Shown piece after piece: positions 7,740-14,632 of a stretch of DNA of 14,772 nt. Position 1 is the stretch's first letter; each line of letters starts with the position of its first letter. The position numbers and the translations under genes were made by a program. The notes beneath the pieces are model-generated. The model did no database searches. It was not told the origin of the DNA and was given only the letters and a program-made list of their open reading frames with translations. Origin of the DNA: Planctomycetota bacterium (GTDB lineage: Bacteria; Planctomycetota; Phycisphaerae; Sedimentisphaerales; Anaerohalosphaeraceae); contig JAAYQH010000087.1 of assembly GCA_012519365.1 (NCBI GenBank), positions 1-14,772 on the forward strand, written 5' to 3'.

Positions 7740-8181
7740 TGCTGTATCACATTTAATAAGGCTGTCTATACGCTTGACGTTTCTATATTATCGAACCAAG
7801 ACCTAAAAAACCTTTACACAATCTCCGGCGACATTCCACCTTCCAAAATCTCATACAGAAAATCCAACCGCAAACAATTTTTTATTGCCTATTTTTACAT
7901 TTTTACAAAAAAAATACCCTGTTTGAGTGCATATTTGCTCTTCTTTTATCGGTCTAAATTTCTATAACTTCTCTTAAGTCTTTTTATAAAAATCACTTAT
8001 ACAGAATTTACAGCAATCACATCAGACAACCCAGACGTCCCATTTTACCTATTTTAACTAAAGATTTTCAAAAAGCCCTTCCGATAGCAAGAGTAGTCAA
8101 GAAACAACCCAAATTACCAAAACAAGAGCCGCTGGGCGTCAATATAAGAAACATAGAGAACTTTGAAAAAGAGAGGAACCT
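7740..8181. other. AT-rich gene-free region at a transcription divergence, possible origin-type sequence
   Basis: These 442 bp separate the minus-strand block (mlaE, DJ-1, dnaA, polA) from the plus-strand block. They are visibly richer in A and T than the flanks, with A and T runs around 7880-7915 and 7960-8010. No convincing gene is present; a 79-codon plus-strand reading frame (7728-7967) has low-complexity composition and overlaps the mlaE start. Two near matches to the DnaA box TTATNCACA occur, each with one mismatch: CTTTACACA (7812-7820) and TTATACAGA (7997-8005). That is too little to call an origin. It must also hold the promoters of both flanking genes; a TATAAG at 8143-8148 is a weak -10 candidate for the plus-strand gene. 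Confidence 0.4.
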
Positions 8182-8904
8182 ATGGCCAACCACTTCATCC
8201 GCGAGCGTTACTTGGAAGCCCTTTTAACCGGTGACCGTCAAGCCTGTCGCAGCATCATCGAAGAAGCCCTCCAGGCAGGCACCATGGCAATTCAAATCTA
8301 TATGGACATCATTTGGCCGATAATGGTCGAAATCGACAACCTATATCGTCAAGATCGCATTCTGCCCGCTCAAGAGGCCGTCGCCTCGCGAATCAACCGC
8401 AGCATCGTCAACCAATTGCAAAACAAACTGCCCCGCCGCCCCGCAATGGATCGCCGCGTTGTCATCGTGACAGCCAGCAACGAACAAGCGGAGCTGGGCG
8501 GGCAAATGACCTGTGATTTATTCGAAAGCGACGGCTGGCGATGCCGTTTTCTCGGCGGCACGGTGAATAATGAGGATGTTTTGGAGTTTATTCACGGTTA
8601 CGCCCCCGACATCCTGCTGCTGTATGGCTTTAACGGCAAGGAAGCCCCCGCCGTACGCGACCTGATTGACCGAATTCGACAAATTAACGCGTGGCCCAAT
8701 ATGCGAATTATGCTCTCAGGGGGAGTCTTTATGCGAGCCGAAGGACTGTGGGAAGAAATTGGAGCCGACTTGTACGCCGAAACAGCCGCCGAGGCAATTC
8801 GAATCGCATCCCTGCCTGCTGAAGACCTTCCTGCCCCCGTCCGCACCATCAAGCAGCACGTCTATGCCAAAAAATCTCAAGAGCCTGCAGCAACAGTCCG
8901 ATAA
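8182..8904 (+). CDS. B12-binding-fold protein (cap plus Rossmann domains) lacking the cobalamin-ligand His
   Basis: A 240-residue soluble protein. Residues about 1-85 look like the four-helix cap (B12-binding_2) of MetH/CarH-type proteins; residues 90-212 look like the B12-binding Rossmann domain, with VVIVTA, DLFESDGWRCRFLGGTV and the MLSGGVF loop (177-183). The canonical DxHxxG motif is altered: the aligned stretch is EQAELG (101-106), with Ala at the His position. In the cap, the CarH-type W...EH region reads LYRQDRILPAQEA (54-66), again with Ala instead of His. If the alignment is right, it cannot bind cobalamin base-off/His-on and may sense another ligand or act as a scaffold. GAGG (8173-8176) lies 5 nt before the ATG. 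The gene appears monocistronic, ended by the terminator at 8932. No partner is evident. Confidence 0.82.
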   Translation: MANHFIRERYLEALLTGDRQACRSIIEEALQAGTMAIQIYMDIIWPIMVEIDNLYRQDRILPAQEAVASRINRSIVNQLQNKLPRRPAMDRRVVIVTASNEQAELGGQMTCDLFESDGWRCRFLGGTVNNEDVLEFIHGYAPDILLLYGFNGKEAPAVRDLIDRIRQINAWPNMRIMLSGGVFMRAEGLWEEIGADLYAETAAEAIRIASLPAEDLPAPVRTIKQHVYAKKSQEPAATVR

Positions 8905-8931
8905 TAAAAATCGGCATATTCGAGACAATTG

Positions 8932-8966
8932 AGCCAAGCCGTCGGACAGACGGCTTGGCTTTTCTG
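8932..8966 (+). terminator. Intrinsic terminator of the B12-fold gene
   Basis: AGCCAAGCCGTC (8932-8943) pairs perfectly with GACGGCTTGGCT (8949-8960) across a 5-nt loop, and a T-rich tail TTTTCT begins at 8960. It lies 27 nt after the stop codon. This is a textbook Rho-independent terminator, separating this gene from the PTS gene. Confidence 0.93.
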
Positions 8967-9007
8967 GACTTTGCTTTACTACAATAAAAAAACTTCTCAA
9001 AAAAGTG

Positions 9008-9036
9008 TTGCAAACCTTCTCCTGCATCGCTATATA
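9008..9036 (+). promoter_or_regulatory. Candidate promoter of the PTS IIA gene
   Basis: TTGCAA (9008-9013), a 17-nt spacer and TATATA (9031-9036) lie after the terminator at 8932-8966 and before the PTS gene. The start would be near 9043, a leader of about 50 nt. Both hexamers match consensus at four of six positions. The glmS candidate (TTGCTA, 17 nt, TATAGT) is similar, which mildly supports both. Confidence 0.42.
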
Positions 9037-9094
9037 GTGTTCTTTTGCGTTGTGTCTCAAATGGTCGGATTAACTTTTTTCATAAAATACGCTT

Positions 9095-9553
9095 ATGATT
9101 CTGACACAGATACTTCAGCCGTCTTGTATTAAGGCACCCCTTGAAAGCAAAGACAAGGACGCAGCGATTGAGGAACTCGTCAATGTACTGGCGGATGCCG
9201 GCTTGCTAACGAACCGCACCGAAGCCCTGGAGGCCGTCATGGCGCGAGAAGCAACCCGCAGCACCGGCATCGGTTCGGGCATCGCCATTCCTCACGGCAA
9301 AAGTACCGCCGCCAAAGAATTGGTTATGGCCATCGGCATCGCGGCCGACCCGATTGAATTTGACAGCATCGACAACAAACCGGTAAAGATCATCGTCTTG
9401 CTCATTTCGCCGCCGGATCAAACCGGTCCTCACATCCAGGCCCTGGCCCGCATCAGCCGCCTGCTGCTGGATGCCCAGTTCAAAGAGCAACTCGAAAAAG
9501 TCTCTTCTCCGGAAGAGGTATACTCCCTGATCAGTAGCAAAGAATCGCAATAA
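9095..9553 (+). CDS. PTS EIIA type-2 domain protein (fructose/PtsN-like)
   Basis: A 152-residue single PTS_EIIA_2 domain, the usual stand-alone size. The phosphorylation-site motif GIGSGIAIPHGKS (58-70) carries the active His67; LISPPDQTGPHIQALARISRLL in the C-terminal half is also characteristic of the family. It would accept a phosphoryl group from HPr or NPr and act either in sugar uptake or, as PtsN does, as a regulatory phospho-switch. With no IIB, IIC or other PTS gene nearby, the regulatory role seems more likely (inference). The start MILTQILQPSCI fits the family beginning, although no Shine-Dalgarno sequence precedes this ATG. No terminator lies between its stop and the hairpin at 9660, inside the next gene. 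Confidence 0.92.
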   Translation: MILTQILQPSCIKAPLESKDKDAAIEELVNVLADAGLLTNRTEALEAVMAREATRSTGIGSGIAIPHGKSTAAKELVMAIGIAADPIEFDSIDNKPVKIIVLLISPPDQTGPHIQALARISRLLLDAQFKEQLEKVSSPEEVYSLISSKESQ

Positions 9554-9628
9554 TATACGTCGCATTTTAGCGAAACCGATCGCGTGTTAAGAGCGATTGA
9601 ATGAAAGTCATTGACTGCTTTGGTGGAA

Positions 9629-11065
9629 ATGCAACGCGTGTCGAAACACACCAAATACCAGCTCACTGCGACCGTTGTTACGGCAGTGAGCTTTTTTTGT
9701 ATCTGCACCGCACCGGCATTGGTCGAATCGGTCGGCCCTAACGGCTCAAACGCACGAATCGTTCAGCAGCAGGGATTAACCGGCAAAGGAATCCATATTG
9801 CGATGCTCTCATCCGGCAATGCACGCGACAGCCATGAGGCATTTGTCGTCTCTGAGACCCAACGGGCGGTTCTTAACTATGATTATACCGGCAAAGGGAC
9901 ATCGGCCGCTTCCCATGATACGCAAGTGGCCGGCATCATCGTGTCACAAGGCGGCCCAAAATGTCCCGCCTGCATCGGTGTCGCACCGGGTGCTCGTCTG
10001 CACAGCGCCCGCATTTCCGACGGCGGCCTGTCACCCTACACCATCGATCGCGCCCTGAACGACCTGATTGTCAACAAAGGCTGCCGCATCGTGGTAACCG
10101 GTGTGCAGATCCCGGCCACTGTTGTTGCGCCTGACGGGACCTCGGTCTGGAGCAACATATACGATCATTATGCCGAACATTACGATGTATTATTTGCCAA
10201 CGCCGCGGGGAACAGCGATTCGACCATCACCATCTTCGGCGACAGTTACAACGGCATCACCACCGGCGGACTGGCACTGGACGACCAAGGCTGCTATCGC
10301 ATCGTTGGTTCGATTTCCAACGCTGGCCCCACCCTGGACGGCCGACGCAAGCCGGAACTGACCGCCCCGGCACAACGACAAATGATACCCAATGCCGCCG
10401 GCGATTCCGCCTGGTCGGCGGCCGGCTCGGCCCGCGGCGAAACCAGTTTTTCCGCCCCCCATACTGCCGGCGCTGCGGCCCTGCTGATGGAATGGGCCCT
10501 CCAGACCGCCACCCCTGATGACGATAAAAGTCTGACCATCAAGGCCGTCTTAGTCAACACCGCCGATCCAAACGTATTGGACAAATCAAAAAAACCGACC
10601 GACCCCGATACTGTGGTATGGCATTCGCAGCGCGGCTATGGACGCTTGGATGTCGGCCATGCCCTGAAACTACTCAAGGCCGAACGTGTCCGGCCGGCCG
10701 CTCCAATCCAGAACGCCGCTGGCTGGGCCTATGAAACACTCGGTTTTTATGGCCGTCACCAGTACGTGTTTAACGGGCGAAAAAACCTGCAACTTGACAT
10801 AACTGTCACTTGGCACCGCAAATTAACGCGCTACTCGGCGATCTCCTATGTGCAAGAGGCCCCTCGCTTTAACCTGAAAGTGGACATTAAATCCCCTAAC
10901 GGAAAAATCTTGTTCTCGGAGTACGACGCCAACAACACTCTCCGCAAAGCTCGTCTTGTCCTGCCCGAAGACGGCCTCTACACCCTCGAGATCCGAAACC
11001 GCGTCTATCAGCAAGACCGCTCCTATGCCATGGCCTTTGAATTGACTGAACCGCGTACCGAGTAA
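9629..11065 (+). CDS. Secreted subtilisin-like (S8) family protein with altered catalytic Asp position
   Basis: A 478-residue protein from ATG 9629. The N-terminus has a basic region (1-11), a hydrophobic core (12-27) and a possible cleavage site after APA, so export by Sec is predicted. Residues about 50-350 look like an S8 peptidase: GKGIHIAMLSSG (52-63) aligns with the Asp motif (V)AVIDTG but has Ser61 where Asp is expected; SHDTQVAGI (95-103) keeps the catalytic His96; ANAAGN (190-195) keeps the oxyanion Asn; ETSFSAPHTAGAAALL (271-286) keeps Ser273. The final 120 residues form a beta-rich tail like pre-peptidase or jelly-roll domains. With Asp missing it may be inactive or unusual. A TTG at 9611 is an alternative start with no better ribosome binding site. 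A terminator-like hairpin lies in codons 11-22. Substrate unknown. Confidence 0.82.
   Translation: MQRVSKHTKYQLTATVVTAVSFFCICTAPALVESVGPNGSNARIVQQQGLTGKGIHIAMLSSGNARDSHEAFVVSETQRAVLNYDYTGKGTSAASHDTQVAGIIVSQGGPKCPACIGVAPGARLHSARISDGGLSPYTIDRALNDLIVNKGCRIVVTGVQIPATVVAPDGTSVWSNIYDHYAEHYDVLFANAAGNSDSTITIFGDSYNGITTGGLALDDQGCYRIVGSISNAGPTLDGRRKPELTAPAQRQMIPNAAGDSAWSAAGSARGETSFSAPHTAGAAALLMEWALQTATPDDDKSLTIKAVLVNTADPNVLDKSKKPTDPDTVVWHSQRGYGRLDVGHALKLLKAERVRPAAPIQNAAGWAYETLGFYGRHQYVFNGRKNLQLDITVTWHRKLTRYSAISYVQEAPRFNLKVDIKSPNGKILFSEYDANNTLRKARLVLPEDGLYTLEIRNRVYQQDRSYAMAFELTEPRTE
9660..9698 (+). terminator. Terminator-like hairpin inside the signal-peptide codons of the subtilase gene
   Basis: AGCTCACTGC (9660-9669) pairs perfectly with GCAGTGAGCT (9683-9692) over a 13-nt loop, followed at once by a run of T to 9698. 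The form is that of a Rho-independent terminator, yet it lies 107 nt after the PTS IIA stop and within codons 11-22 of the subtilase frame. It may end the PTS transcript, act as an attenuator of the subtilase, or indicate that the subtilase start is wrongly placed. Confidence 0.75.
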
Positions 11066-11128
11066 GGACACACAAAAGACAGTATCAGCCAAACTGAATC
11101 CCGCATTAAATACCCTAATAGTTTTGCG

Positions 11129-11157
11129 TTGCTATTTTGTTCTTTTTTCTTTATAGT
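11129..11157 (+). promoter_or_regulatory. Candidate promoter of glmS
   Basis: TTGCTA (11129-11134), a 17-nt spacer and TATAGT (11152-11157, five of six matches) lie in the 170-bp gap between the subtilase and glmS. The start site would be near 11164, leaving a leader of about 70 nt. I see no feature resembling the glmS ribozyme of Gram-positive bacteria in this leader. Confidence 0.5.
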
Positions 11158-11235
11158 GCGACTCATTATGACGATATACAGCGTGGCGGCAACTTCGCAT
11201 TTTTTATTTAATTTATTGCTGATAAAGGATTTATT

Positions 11236-13105
11236 ATGTGTGGCATTGTGGCATATTTTGGGCGCAAACCGGCACAGCCGATTCTTATCGAAGGCCTTAA
11301 ACGTCTTGAATATCGCGGTTACGACTCAGCGGGCATCGCGCTTTTAGAGAAGGATAGGTTTTCGATTTACAAAACCCCGGGGCGTATCTCCAATCTGGAA
11401 GAGACCCTGCCGACCCCCCCCGCACCGGGCGGTCTTGGGCATCGGCCACACCCGCTGGGCCACACACGGCAAACCCAGCACTGCCAATGCACATCCCCAC
11501 GTGGACTACACTGGTAAAATCGCCCTCGTGCATAACGGCATTATTGAAAACTACGCTACGCTGAAAAAATGGCTCATCAAAGAAGGCTGCACCTTCAAAA
11601 GCGAAACCGATACCGAAGTGGCCGCCAACCTTATCGGCTACTTTTACAGCAAAAATCGCAGTCGTGACGGGCTGGACTGCCCCTTGGAATGCAACCGATT
11701 CGAATGGGCCGTCCAGCAGGCCATCAACGAAATTGTCGGCACGTTCGGCCTGGCGATTTTGTGCCGGGACTGTCCCGAAATGCTCATCGGCGTCAAAAAA
11801 GGAAGCCCGCTGATTTTAGGGGTTGGCAAAAATGAATTTATCCTCGCCTCGGACGCCTCAGCGATAATCGAACACACCAGTCAAGCGGTTTATCTGTCTG
11901 ACGGCGAAATGGTCACCCTTTATCGCGACAGTTTTTCGACCAAAACGCTCAGCAACGAAACCGTTGACGCCGAACTAAAGGACATCGAAATCTCGCTGGA
12001 TCAGATCGAACTGGAAGGCTTTTCGCATTATATGCAAAAAGAAATCGCCGAACAGCCGGCCTCCCTCGAAACCTGCCTCAACGGGCGCATCGATCTGAAA
12101 AACGGCCGGGTGATTCTGGGCGACATTCAATCGCGGCTGCGTGATTTGACCCGCACCAAACGAATCATCCTGACGGCCTGCGGCACGGCCTGGCATGCCG
12201 GTCTGGTGGGAGAATTTTTGTTTGAGCAGCTTGCCCGCATTCCGGCCGAGGTCGAATACGCCAGCGAATTTCGCTATCGCAACCCCATCCTTGAAGAAGG
12301 CACCGTTGTTATCGCCATTAGTCAGTCCGGCGAGACCGCCGACACCCTGGCCGTCGTCGAACAGGCCAAAGAACGCGGCGCGACCGTCTTGGGCATCGTC
12401 AACGTGGTCGGTTCCACCATCGCACGGATGACCGATGCCGGCGTCTATCTGCGCGTCGGGCCTGAAATCGGCGTCGCCAGTACCAAGGCCTTTACCGCCC
12501 AGGTGGCGGTGCTGGCCATGTTGGCCATCGAGTTGGGACGACGACGGCATTTAAGTAACGACGCAACCGAGGGTCTTCTTAAAGAACTGTTCGCCATTCC
12601 CAATAAGATCAAAACCGTCCTCACACAATCCGAGGCCATCCGCGATATCGCTGCGGCCAATGTGAACAAAGAAAACTGGCTGTTCCTCGGACGCGGCTTT
12701 AATTATCCGGTGGCCCTCGAAGGCGCCCTGAAACTCAAAGAAATCAGTTATATCCATGCCGAGGGACTGCCGGTTGCAGAGATGAAACACGGCCCAATCG
12801 CACTGATCACCCCTGGCATGCCGGCCGTCTTTATCGCCACGCGATGCGCTCAATACGATAAAATCATCGGCAATATCGAAGAAGTTCGCGCCCGCGGGGG
12901 CCACACCATTGTCGTCGCAACCGAAGGCGACGAGCAAATTCGCTCCTATGCCGACGACCTGATTTATGTCCCCGACACATGCGATTGCTTCCAGCCGCTG
13001 CTGACAGTGGTACCGCTGCAAATCCTGGCCTATCACGCTGCCGTGCTGCGCGGTCATGACGTGGACAAACCCCGCAACCTGGCCAAAAGTGTAACAGTGG
13101 AATAG
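11236..13105 (+). CDS. glmS: Glutamine-fructose-6-phosphate aminotransferase, frameshifted at a C8 run
   Basis: GlmS makes glucosamine-6-phosphate from fructose-6-phosphate and glutamine, the first step to UDP-GlcNAc for peptidoglycan and LPS. AAAGGA (11224-11229) supports the ATG. The protein is read in two frames: 11236 to about 11421 gives MCGIVAYFG with nucleophile Cys2 and [13 protein letters not shown]; from about 11422 the +1 frame gives [19 protein letters not shown] and ETDTEV of the glutaminase domain, then two SIS domains with [14 protein letters not shown] (about 362-367), [13 protein letters not shown] and the C-terminal [13 protein letters not shown]. Removing one C from the run at 11414-11421 yields a continuous 622-residue protein of normal length. 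All key residues are intact, so the break is probably a homopolymer error or recent slippage rather than decay; programmed +1 shifting is less likely. Confidence 0.95.
11414..11421 (+). repeat. C8 homopolymer, site of the glmS frameshift
   Basis: Eight consecutive C follow ACC-frame reading at codon 60 of glmS. Upstream the gene is in one frame and downstream in the +1 frame, and seven C would join them. A run like this is prone to polymerase slippage, sequencing error, and +1 slippage of tRNA-Pro. Confidence 0.8.
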
Positions 13106-13122
13106 TTCGGCGATGAACTATT
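13101..13122. terminator. Palindrome shared by the converging ends of glmS and the ACT gene
   Basis: AATAGTTC (13101-13108) and GAACTATT (13115-13122) are perfect inverted repeats around a 6-nt loop. The left arm contains the glmS stop TAG (13103-13105), the right arm the stop of the ACT gene (minus strand, 13120-13118). It may be a short bidirectional terminator, but the stem is AT-rich and neither side has a T-run. Confidence 0.4.
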
Positions 13123-13573
13123 TCCGTCTCACCGGGGATCGACGCACCGCGTTATTTGTTTTGGTGTTGGGAATGTCCGTGTGTTCCTGAAGGACTTTCA
13201 TTGCTTTTTTCACATCGGCCACCTTCACCACAGCAGTGGTTCGTCCGCCGCGGGCACCGGCCGTACAATAGGCATACGCGATATTGATGTGGGCTTTGGC
13301 CAGCTTTTCGGTCACGTCGGCAAACGCCCCTGCCTTGTTGGGCAGATTCAGGCACAACACATCTGTCTCACTGTATTGCAGATTTAGTTTATTCAAGACC
13401 TCACGTATGCGCTCCTTGGCGGTACCGACCAGCCGCATCACCCCATGTTCCATCGAATCCATCATCGTCATGGCAACGATGTTGATTTTTGCGTTCGCTA
13501 ATTCATTGAGAATACGGGCCAACACCCCGGGCTTATTAATCATAAAGATTGAAAACTGCGTATCTAAATGCAT
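13118..13573 (-). CDS. Tandem ACT-domain protein
   Basis: A 151-residue protein made of two ACT domains: residues about 6-70 (FSIFMINKPGVLARILNELANAKINI) and 72-135 (VLCLNLPNKAGAFADVTEKLAKAHINI). Each has the NKPG/NKAG turn and the following helix that in ACT domains form amino-acid binding interfaces. The last 17 residues are basic (AVRRSPVRRK). Stand-alone tandem ACT proteins are usually predicted regulators of amino-acid metabolism; the effector is unknown. The ATG at 13573 is chosen because AGGGG lies 6 nt upstream; an in-frame ATG at 13639 would add 22 residues with no ACT similarity. It follows the peptide-transport ATPase after 69 bp, so cotranscription is plausible, and converges with glmS. 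Confidence 0.88.
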   Translation of the reverse strand: MHLDTQFSIFMINKPGVLARILNELANAKINIVAMTMMDSMEHGVMRLVGTAKERIREVLNKLNLQYSETDVLCLNLPNKAGAFADVTEKLAKAHINIAYAYCTAGARGGRTTAVVKVADVKKAMKVLQEHTDIPNTKTNNAVRRSPVRRK

Positions 13574-13642
13574 TGCCAACCCCTTTCCGGTTTGATTGAC
13601 TTTTGATAAAACACGCCCTTGCTTGAGTACCAAATCCACTGC

Positions 13643-14632
13643 TCATCCTGTTTTTGCTTTCCAACACGCCGCCAGATGGGTACCGGTCGAGTCCTTGGGA
13701 ACGAGAGTCTGTATCTCCTCACGACAGCGCCCCTCCGCCAACGGACAACGCGGATGAAACGGACAGCCCGACGGCGGATTGGAGGGACTGGGCACCTCAC
13801 CGCTCAGCACCATCCGTTGTTTGGTCTTGACCGGCGCCGGCTCCGGAATGGCACTGAGTAGCGCCTGCGTATAAGGATGACGCGGCTCGGCGTACAGGGC
13901 GTCCCGAGTGGCAAACTCCACGATATGTCCCAGATACATCACCGCCACGTCCTCGCTGATATGCTCGACCACCGCCAGATCGTGCGCTATAAAAATATAC
14001 GTCAGCCCCATTTCTTCCTGCAAATCCTGCAGCAAATTGATTATCTGCGATTGAATGGAGACATCCAGCGCACTGACCGGCTCATCGCAAATCAGTAGCT
14101 TGGGCTCCAGCGCCAGCGCCCGGGCAATGCCGATGCGCTGCCGTTGTCCGCCGGAAAATTCATGCGGATACCGCCCCAGATGCTCTACCGAAAGACCAAC
14201 CCTCTCAACCAGTTCGGCGGCCTTGTCGCGCCGCTGTGCATAGCCGGCCATCCGATGCACCAGCAGCGGCTCACTGACAATCTGCTCAACATTCATTCGC
14301 GGATTCAGCGAGCCGTACGGATCCTGAAAGATCATCTGCATATCACGCAGCAGACGTTTGATCCGTTTGGCATCGGCGGCAAACACATCTTCCCCTTCAA
14401 ACAGAAACCGCCCCCCTGTCGGCTCAATCAGCCGCAGCAGCGTCCTGCCGACGGTTGTCTTGCCGCAGCCGCTCTCACCGACCAGCCCGAGTGTTCGGCC
14501 TCGTGGGACACGAAAACTGACACCGTCCACCGCCTTGACATGCCCGATCGTCTTACGCAGTACACCCGCCCGAATGGGAAACCACGTTTTCAGATCGCAG
14601 ACTTCAACAAGATAATCGTTTGCCTGATTCAT
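13643..14632 (-). CDS. Dipeptide/oligopeptide ABC transporter ATP-binding protein, DppF/OppF type
   Basis: A complete 329-residue cytoplasmic ATPase, normal length. It shows Walker A GESGCGKT (52-59), Q-loop Gln103 in [12 protein letters not shown], signature FSGGQ (159-163), Walker B LLICDEP (179-185) and H-loop His217. The C-terminal oligopeptide-transporter extension carries [21 protein letters not shown], with Cys290, Cys296 and Cys303 plus a later Cys in AACW, the conserved cysteine set of DppD/DppF-type ATPases that can hold an iron-sulfur cluster. The [16 protein letters not shown] beginning is DppF/OppF-like rather than DppD-like. Its ATG overlaps the stop codon of the upstream ATPase (TAATG), so the two are translationally coupled. 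Peptide import is inferred from the family; nickel or other substrates are possible. Confidence 0.95.
   Translation of the reverse strand: MNQANDYLVEVCDLKTWFPIRAGVLRKTIGHVKAVDGVSFRVPRGRTLGLVGESGCGKTTVGRTLLRLIEPTGGRFLFEGEDVFAADAKRIKRLLRDMQMIFQDPYGSLNPRMNVEQIVSEPLLVHRMAGYAQRRDKAAELVERVGLSVEHLGRYPHEFSGGQRQRIGIARALALEPKLLICDEPVSALDVSIQSQIINLLQDLQEEMGLTYIFIAHDLAVVEHISEDVAVMYLGHIVEFATRDALYAEPRHPYTQALLSAIPEPAPVKTKQRMVLSGEVPSPSNPPSGCPFHPRCPLAEGRCREEIQTLVPKDSTGTHLAACWKAKTG

Noticed and set aside
7728..7967. A 79-codon plus-strand reading frame at the AT-rich divergence
   Set aside because: It overlaps the mlaE start, is low in complexity (Phe, Tyr, Lys and Ile-rich as expected from AT-rich DNA) and has no ribosome binding site.
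9043..9052. TTTTGCGTTG shared by the leader of the PTS gene and the glmS promoter region (11122-11131)
   Set aside because: Many shared 10-mers are expected by chance in a window of this size, and the two copies sit at different positions relative to the predicted promoters.
9601..9741. A 46-codon frame starting at ATG 9601, overlapping the subtilase start in another frame and spanning the hairpin
   Set aside because: It could be a leader peptide for attenuation, but it has no clear ribosome binding site and no telling run of codons. Not annotated; worth remembering when testing the hairpin.
11066..11235. glmS ribozyme or riboswitch in the glmS leader
   Set aside because: The gap is AT-rich and only 170 bp; no conserved ribozyme core or strong pseudoknot-like pairing was visible by eye.
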